In this document: positions 11,530 to 23,971 of the stretch, piece by piece
How positions within the stretch are numbered: the stretch's first letter is position 1
How the letters are laid out: the number at the start of each line of letters is the position of its first letter
NCBI GenBank assembly: GCA_905183005.1
Contig: CAJJDO010000003.1
Coordinates: forward strand, 190,727 to 254,726
Direction of reading: 5' to 3'
DNA from: Paramecium pentaurelia
Lineage: Eukaryota; Ciliophora; Oligohymenophorea; Peniculida; Parameciidae
DNA length: 64,000 bases
Program-made: the position numbers and the translations under genes
The notes under the pieces: generated by a model
The model's database searches: none
Seen by the model: only the letters and a program-made list of their open reading frames with translations
What the model was told of the DNA's origin: nothing

Positions 11530-12430
11530 TCAAATTTTTATGTAATCGCGAATCAAAAGATTTGACAGGCTTGCTATCCAGGCTTTTATTGATATAGTTA
11601 TGGTGTACTATTTATAATTAGAATACTATTACCCATTTGATTTAGTAGTACTTTCAACTCTAGGCTAGTATTATTGATCACTATATTTGAAATCATATGG
11701 AGTGAAATTATATGTCGAGGGTCGGAATTCTCCAGGTTTATAATCACCTGTATTATCATATAGATGATTATAATCTTCTACATTAACAACATTATTTTTG
11801 TAAGGACTTGATGATAAATAAGGATTCATGTAATCATTAGAGGGAGATATATATGATTTGACTGGAAATGGATCATTAATATCATTATATTTATCCCATT
11901 AACTAAAATCGTATTTCTTTTTTGGATCACTTGAAACCTAAGGAGCATAATATGATTGATTATTAATAAAGTTATTATCATACTCCTATACATGAACAGG
12001 TTACTATAAAACAACATTATCATTTCTAATAGGATTTGTAATTTGCTATTGACTTTATGGTTAAAATGGAATAGTTGGTATATATTATTATGATGGATAT
12101 TATTAGGTTGCCGGTACTTGTGAATACAAAGATTAATTTAAAGGATTATAACTTGGTTAATTAATAAAGTTATAGAGATTAGGACTATTATTGCTAAATC
12201 TACTAGATTGAGAAGTTTAATATTATCTACTATGTTTATTAATATATTTAGGTTCATAATCTGGTTTATCATCAATTATGAGGTCATCCATATTAGCTTA
12301 TATTTCCTAACTTACTTTATTAGAATTTTGTGGTAAATATTTATTTTCTAATTATTAAGATCCCTTAATTGAATCAGTACCATAAAAAGGATTATAAAAT
12401 GTTGGTTTATTTGATTGTTAATTTGTTTAA

Positions 12431-12491
<61 letters not shown>

Positions 12492-13969
12492 TAAGATTAA
12501 ATGAATTTCCACCAAATTATGGTTTATTATTCTAACTATTTTCATGTAATATTTATTCATCATTATTTTAAGGATTAATCAAAAGTGAATCATTAAGAAT
12601 ACTTTCATATTTTCTCTCATAAGGTACAAAGGTATCATCCAATCCTTTTTATTCTTTTGTCTCTTGTATTTATATTTTTTATTATGACGGTTATTTTTTT
12701 TCAATATTTTAAGATTCTAACAATTTAGGTTAACGAGGTTGAGATGCTACTTCTTCTAAATCTCTAGAACACTTAACACAAATACACTTTTTTTTCTTCT
12801 CTATTTAAGTTGGTTATTAAGGTTATTGTACAATAATAGGTTATTATATAATAATAGGCTGTGAAACTTAATTATTAATAGGAGGTGGAGATGGAGGTGG
12901 TGGTTAAATTTCTTTTTCTAAAGGAGGAGCTTGATTAAGATATTATAAATTGTTGGTTGGTTAAGAGAAGAATACTTAAGGTTCCTCTTCTTGATAGATT
13001 GGTTATTGTTATTATTATTATGGTAAATCATAAATGTAATCATTTGGATCAGGTGGCCAGTATGATTACATTATTTTTTAACCACCTAAAGATTATTCCA
13101 AATGTTATGGATCAAATTAATTAGAGAGAATAGATAATTCTTTGTCCTTTAAAAATCTAATCTTATTTAATGTAATTGGATCAATTTATTCTAATTTATC
13201 ATAATAATATTATTACCTTCTATTTAAGACCATAATAAATTTATTGATAATGTTGTATTTAATATATATATACATTCACATGTATTTGGAAAACATGTCT
13301 ATAATACTTTAATAATCTAAGTTATCTTATCTAATGGCATCTTAAATGCACTTTAATCTTTTGTTTAAATTACAACAATCCAATTTTCCACTTTACCTGG
13401 ATAAAACATATAATCTTCAATTATTGCACACAATATGACAGCTGCTCTTTCAAATTAAGCTAAATCATCTATCAATTTTGTTGAAATTACAATACAAGGA
13501 ATATGATTTCTAGTTCTACCTTCTATATATATAGCTCCTTTATACTAGATTTGTTATTTTATCATAATACATATAAGGCTTCAATTTCATTACTTAAATC
13601 AAGATAACCAGGTTAAAATAATATTTTATTTGTTTATGCCAATTACTAGACTTATATTATATAAAATACATCTAAAGTAGATTGGATATCAAATTTATTA
13701 GCATAAAGATATCTTAATAATAAACTATCAGGATGTACATTTGGATCATATAATTAATTCTTTTCAAGAGTTTACACAAATTAATTAATTTGCATTCTTT
13801 CAAATTAATCATAATCTTAGATTTTGAAGATCTTTCTAATAGCATTTTAACCAGTCCCATCCTTTATATTAGTTGCTAATAAGAATAGTAAAGCATTTTT
13901 ACGAGTTATTATAATATCATTGGCTATTTGCTAAGGTAATCTGAGATAATCAAATCGTTATTGAAACAT
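11530..13969 (-). CDS. CRAL-TRIO (Sec14-like) lipid-binding protein with long Pro/Gln-rich tail
   Basis: 787 residues, with introns at 13646-13669 (24 nt), 13545-13570 (26) and 13191-13216 (26). Residues about 60-110 form the CRAL-TRIO N-terminal helices (LLLRYLYANKFDIQSTLD). Residues about 115-290 form the Sec14 lipid pocket, with YIEGRTRNHIPC, WIVVIQTKD, NTTLSINLLWSQI and the typical end SNQFDPQHLEQSLGG. The likely role is phosphoinositide or other lipid transfer at membranes. The remaining 500 residues are disordered: proline runs (QPPPPSPPP), a cysteine pair after a lysine run (KKKKCICVKC), a run of about 19 glutamines, and tyrosine/proline-rich sequence. The first intron has a length divisible by three and no in-frame TGA, so it could also be read through. 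Confidence 0.88.
12433..12489. repeat. (TTA)19 microsatellite encoding polyglutamine
   Basis: Nineteen uninterrupted TTA units on this strand, which are TAA on the coding strand. They are read as glutamine only under the ciliate code, giving a pure polyGln tract near residue 470 of the CRAL-TRIO protein. Confidence 0.92.
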
Positions 13970-13990
13970 TAGAATAAAAAAATTAATTAA

Positions 13991-15020
13991 TCAAAAATTC
14001 CTTAACCTCTTAATTAATCTAACTAACAAAGACACTAAAAAAACGAGAAGTACTATACATTCGTATAATACTACAAAGGGATAAAGGACTATTCCTCCTA
14101 TAAAATATACAAAAAAAGTGATCAATAGCTTTTGAATTCTTGACAGCCTAAAGTTTATTAATGTATGTACCTACCAACTGCTAGATTGTCTGAATGATTA
14201 AATAAATAATAAGATCCAGAAAAAGGATGTAATACAAGTAGTAAAATACCCAAAATGATCCAAATTGGCGATGTTATGATTAATATAATGAATGGTATTA
14301 TCTTATATAATGTTGGATACTTCCATGGCATTGTATTTGAGTATTGCTTATTAGGACATCCAAAAATATAATTATAATTACTATAATGTTTAGCTAAAAT
14401 ATGATTATGTATATAATAATATACATGTATATTATCTTCTACATATCCAACAGAATTAATATTAACACCTTTTACATGTCATATGATTGCATCCACCTTC
14501 CTTTTGAACTATAATTTTACATTTTGGACATCTTTATATCTTTTCTTATCTACTATCCAAAATAAATATTTAGTCCATCAATTTATTACAACTACTAAAT
14601 CCATGAGATTAATTTCCACAATCTATACATATCTCTTAACCACATTAACATTTATTGGAATCCAAATGTACATATAATTCACATGATAAATTTGGACAAT
14701 GTCTTAATGTTGGATCATTTTCACCATATTATAACGTTCTTAATTTTGCATATTTTAAAAGTTTAATTTATTGAATATTTTGAACTACTTCTTCATATTA
14801 AATGTTATATTGACACGAAGGACATTTAATTTGCATTACTATTCCTTCATCTATTTTTACATTTAAATACTATTCTAAGCATTTTCTAAATTCATTAACA
14901 AATAAACCTGCAAAATCTATGTTTACATTCTAATTCAAAATTATCTCCTTTTTATTCTTAACAGATTGGACATTAATTTAATTGTTAAGAATCACTTTCA
15001 AAATCAATTACTTCCTACAT
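13991..15020 (-). CDS. RBR (RING-IBR-RING2) E3 ubiquitin ligase with C-terminal membrane segments
   Basis: 317 residues, with introns at 14886-14907 (22 nt), 14394-14424 (31) and 14148-14170 (23). RING1 is near residues 17-65 (CPIC, ECKHRFCRKC, CPSC). IBR cysteines follow (HCPNLSC, CQCGQEICIDC, HGFSSC). RING2 has CPKC, GGCNHMTC and CWIC; the cysteine of GGCNHM is the expected catalytic residue that carries ubiquitin as a thioester. After the RBR module come several hydrophobic segments (PFIILIITSPIWIILGILLL and later ones), so the enzyme is probably membrane-anchored like RNF19-type RBRs. Its start codon lies 14 bp from that of the divergent gene at 15035. Confidence 0.92.
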
Positions 15021-15034
15021 TTATAATTAAAATA

Positions 15035-15308
15035 ATGTATATTTAATATCAATTCGAAAAGCAAAGAAACCTAGACTTAAGTTTTGTCACTCTAACAATA
15101 TCAAAGAGTTTAGAGTAAGTTATTTATGCCATCTAGATAATTATATGGGATAATAGGAATGGCTAAATTCCATTACTAAATAAATGAAATTATTGGAAAC
15201 AAAGTGAAAATAGAAATTGAAGAAGAGCTTTTATAAGAATTTTGGACAGCTATATTATTGTGTTCAGAATATGGCAATGTTAAATATAAGTGTATTTTAA
15301 TATAGTGA
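15035..15308 (+). CDS. Small hypothetical protein, 83 aa
   Basis: ATG at 15035, a canonical 22-nt intron at 15115-15136 (GTAAGT...TAG), stop TGA 15306-15308. An alternative unspliced version could start at ATG 15126 (60 residues). The C-terminal half (KVKIEIEEELLQEFWTAILL) looks folded. No family is recognised. It is squeezed between divergent and convergent neighbours with almost no spacer. Confidence 0.55.
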
Positions 15309-17529
15309 TCATTTTACACCTAATAATATTAATTTTTCTTATCTTTCTTCATGTTTTTTTAAAGCTTCCTCATAATCTTTTTTCATTTTTTGATTCTTTT
15401 CTTTCTCCTCTTGAATCTTTTATTTTAATTATTTTATTTCTTAAGTATTTTATTAATATAATAATTTCTAATCCTTTATAATTTATGTCACCTATTTTTT
15501 TTTTGGTTCAATCACTTTTTAATTTAATTATTCCAATTATTACTTTTTTTTATTTTAATACTCTTGTCTTTCTTATTATTTTAAATCATTAATTAATCCC
15601 ATTACTCCATTACACCAATTAGTTAATTATTAGATTTTATCACTTATAAATGATCTTTCATTATCAAAACTATTAATATAATATAATTTCATTACAATTT
15701 ATCCATTTCTCTCAAAGTATAAACTGGATGTATGAGAGGTTCATCTAATTTCTCTTATTATATTCTAGATAGTAAATTTATTTCCTCTTAAGTTTCTTTG
15801 AATTATTCTAATTTTATTAAAAAGGGACTTTTTTCTTTTATAATGTTTTCTTCTTAAATCTCTTTAGTATTATTGGGAATAGGTTAAGCTAAATTTTTGC
15901 ATGTTTGCAAAGCTATTTGATATAATGCTGATACTATTGTTTTTAAATTTGTTTACATCGCCTCATTTATATCCTTAATAAACTTTTAAGTTTCAGGAAA
16001 ACTCATAGGAATGAAATATTTAATCCAAAAATTCATAATTATCATCATATTTTGAGTTGTAGGTTTCATATTTTTAAGACATCCTGTAGATCCATATTAT
16101 AATCTTGTTAATTCGAATTTTGAATGATAATTTTATTATAGGAATTCATAATCTTACGTTATTTTACTAAGATATTCTAAAGAACTTTTTTTTAAAGTAT
16201 AATTTTAAACCACTTGAAATACATCTGAAATATATTATTTTAAATTATTAGAATTTTAGATTAATTGCTTAGGAGACACTTTCTATCCTTAAGTTTCAAC
16301 TACTCTTAAATTAATATTTTATTAAGCCATTTTCTAAACCAAAGGATCACTAACAGTAACTGAAAATCTCATTAATTCTGTTTAATATTCATTTAACAAT
16401 TTAGGAAGTTTTTCATAAGATATTTTTTTTTTTAATTTTGTTCCTTAGATCAACTCATTTCTTTTAAAAACTAAATATGAAAACAATTTAGAAATTCTTT
16501 TTATTTTTTAGTTGTAATTTTATTTGATTAGTTCCTTCAATCTTTATTCATCTTAAGTCTAATCAAAATAAGGTGGAATTGGAACTGGTTTAAGTCTTTG
16601 CTTTCTTGGTTTTTATACATACTCTACACTAGGTTCACTGGATTTTTAACTATCACTTTCAAGTATTCCATTATTGATATTCTTTATTGATTACTAATAT
16701 AAATAGATACTATTTAAATACAAGTTCTTTAAGCATATTTATTTAATAATTTATTTTCTTCATTTTTTTATTATCACCATATCTATTTGTTCTTATTTTT
16801 GGTTATTCAAATGGATAAATAGGTGGAGGTATATCAAATAGCCTTTATTATTTAAATGACAATTCACTTTGTTCTGTTTTTTTATGTGATTTCTTTTTTC
16901 TCAATTTGATTATTTATTATTCTAACTTTTCTTATCTTGACTGAAATTCGTTTTATTTTTTAATCATTTCTTTCATATATTCAAGAGTAGATTCTGAATT
17001 TCTGTTAGAATGAATCATTTATTATTAAGGTATATGGGTCTTACTATATTAATTTAATAAAGTGTACAATTTAATTTGAAGCATAAGATGAAGATGGAAA
17101 ATACTGATATTATTAAATTTGATTAACTAAAATTGTATATATATTTGTTACTATTTGGCATAGGATATCCTTGTGGAAGAGGAAATGGACTTAAATGATG
17201 ATATTAAGGATGCATAGGTATTGGTAATCTAGAAGATTAAATATTATCAGGTTTTGGAGATCTATTTTAATTGATATAAGGAAGACTAGTTTATTTTTTA
17301 GAAATATTATTAACAAGTAGTAGATCCATTAATTCCATTTCTCTAGATTTTGGTCTAGAATAAGTAGTAATATTAGAATAATTTACCTTAATTGAGGTAT
17401 ATCTTAAGTCCAGGTTGCATAATCTTTTTTTGTTGTAAACTTTGCATTTTATATTAATTATCCAGGTTATTGTGGAATAGCACCAATTTGTCCATTAATA
17501 TCTCCATTAGAGTAATTTGGACTGTACAT
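15309..17529 (-). CDS. Large Gln-rich coiled-coil protein, unknown function
   Basis: 693 residues, with five introns: 17355-17386 (32 nt), 17127-17151 (25), 17040-17067 (28), 16694-16721 (28) and 15670-15695 (26). After splicing the frame is exact from the ATG at 17529 to the TGA at 15309. The N-terminal third is disordered and Pro/Ser/Gln-rich with basic stretches (LRKKKSHKK). The middle is helical (residues about 280-560). The end is a heptad-like coiled coil (KQLKQKIQEEKEKNQK). No catalytic motif is present. The architecture would fit a cytoskeletal or basal-body protein, which is inference only. Its stop codon abuts that of the plus-strand gene ending at 15308. Confidence 0.82.
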
Positions 17530-17631
17530 TTATAAATATCGATTTTAATATTAAAATATTTTAGTGTATATATATTTATATATTAGATAATTAAAATGCT
17601 TTAATAGCCTTAATATTTATTAATATTTAAA

Positions 17632-20600
17632 TCATCGAAGAGATAGAATTTAACTTTGTTAGTTTGATTATACTTCATAACCTATAGATAGGGATCCATT
17701 CCGTATATTCTTATAACTATTATCAATTTTTATAAATTATTGTAATCCATTTATTATATATTGACGTTGTTAAGATCGTTTAATTTTTATTTAATTTCTT
17801 CGATAAGACAAACGCAAATCAAGAATTTATTTCACTGAATCTAATATAATATTAGAACCTATTATAAATGAGAATAATCCAATATGTATCCAACCTAAAA
17901 TATTGATTACATCATCATTAAAATCCAAACAATAAGGAAAAATTGAAGAAATTATTGATAAAAATGTGATTTCTCTTATTAAAAGCCTTAATTATTCAAT
18001 TTTCTAGCATAATGGTTATATAGCAATCAAATAATAACAATAAAAATAGCATAAAATAATTAATGAAATTGATTAAATAATAGCTGAATTATATAGAAAA
18101 CAAATAATTGCCATATATATACTTACTTTAATCATAGAAAATGGAATAAAGAATCTTGACCAATAATCTGGTTTAAAATTCTCATAAAAAATAGAATATT
18201 TATTACCACTTTCAGATTTGTATTGTTTTTATAATACAATTACAGATTTGAATAAAAATATATGAGGTATAATCATACAAATTAAAGCATTAAAGGAGTT
18301 GAATGTTTCAAATAAATTTTCCATTTCAAAATTAAATTTGTATTCTGGAAATTAACTATATGCACTATACATTAATTAATATTCTGATGAAATGAATACT
18401 TTTATTAATCCTGAATAAATGAAATAATTTGAAGATTTAAGTGTAAATTATCTAACTGATTTAAATATTTTATTTAAAACTTTAAGTTATTTAAATTTAT
18501 GTACTCTCAATATAATTGAAAAAATGTATTAATTAAGTTTATTAATAATTCTAGCAAGTAGATAAAAAAATATAGATAGAAACATAGTTAAATAGAAACT
18601 TTTGGCATTTATTAAAAAAAAGGAATTTATAAATTCTGTATCCTATTTTTAATTGTTTTTGGATTTAATAAATGGTGGTTTACCAAAGTTTAACTTTTGA
18701 AAAAGATAATCAATTTTTAATTGATCATATAATGGTTAAAAGGAGACTACTTTAAATACCTTTAAATATTAATCTAAATGAGATGGAAATGGAACACTCA
18801 AGTATCTTACATATGATAATTATTAGAGTAATGTTAACATATTAAAAAATAAATCTAAATTTCCCATTAATACAGATAATGAAGAGGATCCAATAAATAC
18901 ATATATCATAATTTCATTAAAAGCAATAGTATTATTTAATCTTGAATATTAATCTAGAGAAAATATCAATGGTGTACCTAAACTAATAGTATCTATTTAT
19001 TTATTGAGTTCTTATTTATATTAATTAATAAGAATTGACTTAATAAATTGAATGGATACTTATGGATAATCAACTTTTTCTAATAATGTTATATGAAATG
19101 TATATTCTACATTTTTAAGTGATAGAGATGCTTCATTAATTGGTTAGATTACTAATAGAAAATCTACATTATTAGTAACATTTATTTTAATGAAATCTTC
19201 AAATCTAAGATCTGATATGAGTTAAACTTATTAATTAAATTATAATTTAATAATTTATTATGAATCTCTTTTTTAAGATATATTTTTTAAGATGATTTTA
19301 GGATATGAAATCTTTTTACATTCACTTATTTTAGTAATTTATGATTAGAAACATATCCAATCTTTTTCAATTTAACATTTAGAATTACATCCATCATCAT
19401 CATCAATATTTCCATCATCACATTATTCAAATTATTCTACTAATAATCCATTACCACAAACAGTTCTACATTAAGTATTGTATTCTTCCCATCCATATGC
19501 ACATTTATTACAGATACCAAAAATACAATCTAAACATTATTCATGACATTGAAATCTACAATCATAACATCCATCATTTTAAATAATATTCATATCATCA
19601 CACTCTTCTTAACCAACAATTAATCCATCACCACATATTTCTGAACATAATCCATTTTAATTCAATTCAAATCCTTAATTACACTCATAGCAATTAAGTT
19701 TTTTACAACTATTACATCCATATTAACATTAAAATTTACATTTATAACATCCATCATATGGTAGTATATTACCATCATCACATAGTTCATCATTTCCTAC
19801 TACACCATCACCACAAAAAGATTAACATTATACATATATACATTTTTTATTATAATAATCCCATATACATTTTTCTAAATTTTAATCATAAAGACAACCT
19901 TCTGGAGATAAAATTGAATAACATGTTGTAATATTTATACATCCTCCTTCTATCTTATTTGTACATTATTATAAATAATCTTAACATTATTAATGAGTCT
20001 TCATTGAATTTAATGCTGAATTACAAGTTTTATCAACACAACGATTTTCATCTTCCAACCATATACAATCTTAATAATTAATTGAAAAAGTGCAACCAGC
20101 TCTATTTATAACATCTGAACATAGACCTCTCTCTACACATTAAGTTCCATCAGTTGTACATTAATGATTTTTCAAAGCTATTTAACAATTACTATCTAAA
20201 TCATATTTATAATCATTGCATATAGATATTTTACATATTTTTGTTTAACAATTTTAATGAAATTATTCACATTCTATCAATTATCTTGTCTATTAATTTG
20301 CCTTATGACATAAAACCTCTTTACATTCATTATTTAATTAATCCCAAAAACATAAAACTTCATTTATATTAGTTTGATTTGGAGTTAAACATTAGAATTT
20401 ATTATATTAATGACAATTCTCAAATTTAATAATACATCCAGATCGATCTTCATTTATTGTAGATCTAATACCATATTATTCTTAACAGTTCTATAAGGTG
20501 TATACACCTAATTGAGCTGATTTATTATAATCATTAATACATTCTTAATTGATCCAACTGCAATATTATTTATTTTAATCTATAAAACATTATTCTTTTT

Positions 20601-23571
20601 TTAAATATTCTTAACAAAAACGTAAATTCATACAACTAGATGGGATATTAATATCTAAATTTATTGTACAATCTGAGGAGAATTATTAACATTAATTATG
20701 AGTAGTTAGAATCTCTTCAATTTTTGAACAAGAGAAATCTATACATTTATTTTATGATGCACTCCAATAACATTATTATTTCTTAATATTTATTTTACAA
20801 TTCTATTAGATTTTATAATCTGAACAATTCAAAGCTAAATTTTAACATCCAGATGTAAAATTCTTACTTTAACAAAATTTATAAATTGAATTACAATCAA
20901 ATTCTTAATATGTTGTAGTTTCTGAACAATTTTGAATTTAAACACATTTATTAGAAAGTTCATTCAGAATACAATATATACTACTATTTTGACAACCTTA
21001 ATATGAGATATCTGTAATAGATGAACAAAAGTCCTATAGCATTTCACATTTTTATGTTGAACTATTGTAAATACAATTAAATTATCTATTTTTACACATA
21101 TCTACATTCTAATTACTCTCATAATTAATACAAGTAACAGCCGAGCATTATGAATTATCCCATTAGCATTTTTAAGTAAGAGAATCATTATTACATTATG
21201 TTTAATCAACTATTGAAGAACATGTGGTTTATCTTGTAATACAAACGTGATTAATAGTTGTACTTACTGTATTATCATTATTTGTTATTGTGGTTGTTAT
21301 CTAATTATAAGTACAAGATGGAGAATATTATTTGCAATCATTATCGTTTGATGGGCTAGTCATGCTACTGCATTACTTTATCTAACAAACAGAAGCATTC
21401 CATTGACAATTTTTTGTCTTTTATAAGTAATTACATTCATTTTCAGTTTTATAATATGAACATAAATCTTCACTATAACAAGCATTTCCAAATTTAAGTG
21501 TGCAATTAGGATTCCATGCTTAACATTCATCATGTGATATAAAAGTATAAGTTTTTGGATAATTTGAACATAAAATTGAATTGCTATTATCACTTTAGCA
21601 TTTATTGGGTAATTTGAAAATGCAAGATGATAACCACTACCTACATTATTAGTTTGTAGTAACATTTGATGCATTATCACATGTACGATCTACGCACTTA
21701 TTGATTATAACATTCCAAAAACATAATCCTGATAATGAACCATTTAAACATTAAACTTGATCATTAAGACCTTGACAATTTGTGGCTTATTGAATACATC
21801 CTCCATTTTATTTATTAATACACTTAATATTATGGTATTAAACCCATTTTTGACAATCTACTAATGTTTGTAAACTTAAAGGTGCATTATTACAATTATG
21901 AAATTCACACTAATTATTAATTTAATTCCAAAAACATGGAATTCCTTATAATGAAGTTATACATTATATTTCATATTTAAAATCTGTGCAATCTAAATGT
22001 TTAGTTATACATCCATTTCTATATGGTATTTAATTAATTATTCCCTTATTTATTGTACATCTAATATCCCAACTTTCACATTCTTCATGAGTTCCATAAT
22101 AAACAGAAGCAGATTCACATTTCTTATGAATACAACCAGGTAATTAGATACATTTATTCATATTATAATCAAAATTACATTATCTATCTTCTAATTAAGA
22201 ACATTCTTTATTAATACATGTTTTAATGTATTAACTAAAAGTGCATATATTTAATTTATTCTCACAAGCAAATATATTATCATAAAATGGAAATTATAAA
22301 TTCTAACATTTTTCTTCTACACATTATCCATTCTCAATCATACATTTTCTATTTAATTTATCTTTTACACAACTCTAAAGATTCAATATTTTTGTACAAT
22401 CATCAACATTATCTATACAACCATTATCTATCCCTCTTATACATAAATAATCATCTAACCAATTTATACAATCTATATGATTGTATTATAAAGGAGCATC
22501 TGAACATTATTTAATTTTACAAACCTTTTATTATTCTTACCAAAAACATTATTTACCATCTAATTCTTTAATAGATAAACAAGAATCTTCTGTTTCTAAT
22601 TCTTAACATTATTAAGGTGATATTATACAACCTCCAATCTTTTTAGGAACACAAATTATATCTTTAATTTAAAATGCTTAACATTCAATCATATTGTTTA
22701 TAAAATTAGGAGCATTTATGCAATTCTTTTAATAACATTTTCCTTTATAATATATACATTTATTTCCATTTATATCCTCAACACAAGAATTTGAATTTTA
22801 ATATTAATCACAATCTAACTTTTTAATACATCTATGTCCATTTGTTGTACAATTAGGATCAATCTTTTAGCATTCTTCAAAATGTGATGATTATTTATTT
22901 GTGCAAAAATACTCTAAACAAATATTTATATTATCATCCCAAAAACATTCAATCTAATCTAAATTAAAATAACATTATTCTTTTTATGTATATTAATTGC
23001 AAAGGTTTTTAGAAATCTCACATCCCCCTTTTAATGAAACTGTACATATTTCTATCTATTTTCTACAATCATTATCAACTTTTATATCAACTGGAAGATC
23101 CCTACAATCTTATACGTCTTCACAATAATATTTATCATCTCTTTTTCTCCATTTACAATATTTATCTAATGTATTCTTTTTTTAACAAGCAATCTAAGTT
23201 AAATAATCAGAACATAATCCTTTTGATATACATTTATTACCATCAGAAATACATTACAAAGATGATTGATCACATTTCTCTTTCATAAAAACTTCACAAC
23301 TCACAAACTCTATACATTTTCCTAAATAAAATGCACATTTTTTATCTTGTATACATTCCTCCTCTGCAAATTAAGCACAATATGTTGTAACTAGAGTCTC
23401 AATAGAAAATTCTGTAGCCTATATACATCTTTCTTCCATTTAATTCCAATTGCATTTAGCTGAATTCTTACAATTTTCTTAATCTCTTATATGAACACAT
23501 TCGCATTATAATGTGATTGTTTATATAATTTCAGCTTAAGTTAGTAAGCACAAAAATATGATAAAAATCAT
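17632..23571 (-). CDS. Giant cysteine-rich surface-type protein with CGDG/CDDGN repeats and multi-pass C-terminus
   Basis: A single uninterrupted frame of 1979 residues with no intron. It starts with a signal peptide (MIFIIFLCLLTQAE). Residues about 20-1250 carry periodic cysteines with W/F next to cysteine (CQWNAS, CFWNV, CKWRKRDD), resembling the cysteine periodicity of Paramecium surface antigens. Three CGDG...CDDGN repeats (DUF4215 / Myxo disulfide type) follow at about 1250-1400. A beta-rich region and then several hydrophobic segments (about 1560, 1665, 1770, 1815-1855, 1865-1910) end in a short basic cytoplasmic tail. It is probably a cell-surface or cortical membrane protein. Classical surface antigens are GPI-anchored, which this one is not, so receptor or adhesion roles are possible but unproven. 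Confidence 0.9.
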
Positions 23572-23971
23572 AATTAATTTTAAAGATTTGATTAATTTAA
23601 GTCTTAAAAGAGAAGAATCAGCTTATGTTAATTAAGATTCTTATATATAATTCAAATTATATCAAACCGCAAAGTCTATATTTAAGGATTTATAAATATA
23701 TAAAGGATTAGAATTAATAAAGAATATAAATCCAAAAATAAGTTTTTTAAAGTTGCTTATGTGATCAAAAATTTAAATATGAATGGTCAATGATTTTATT
23801 AATAATTTGAATTTTTTAATTTATTATTCTAAGCGTTTGATTGATGAATATTCATTTATTTTTAAATAATATTTAAAGAACATATTTATTCTCAAATATT
23901 ATGTTTGAATTTATTTATTATAAAATAATTTAATATTTTTAATAATTATATTTATAAACATCTATAAGATT
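23572..23971. other. Intergenic, upstream of the cysteine-rich gene
   Basis: 400 bp of AT-rich spacer between two minus-strand genes. It presumably contains the promoter of the surface-type gene. No motif stands out. Confidence 0.6.

Larger units (their letters stand above)
10091..12305. repeat. Exact 1107-bp direct duplication around a single N
   Basis: Bases 10091-11197 recur at 11199-12305, with an offset of 1108 bases; I found no mismatch where I compared them. The two copies are separated only by the N at 11198. An identical tandem copy split by an unknown base is what results when two overlapping contig ends are joined without merging. The true locus very probably has one copy. Confidence 0.93.

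Noticed and set aside
21378..21680. Minus-strand ORF of about 100 residues in another frame of the cysteine-rich gene
   Set aside because: It overlaps a 1979-residue frame with signal peptide, regular cysteines and a C-terminal membrane region; the shorter frame has none of these.
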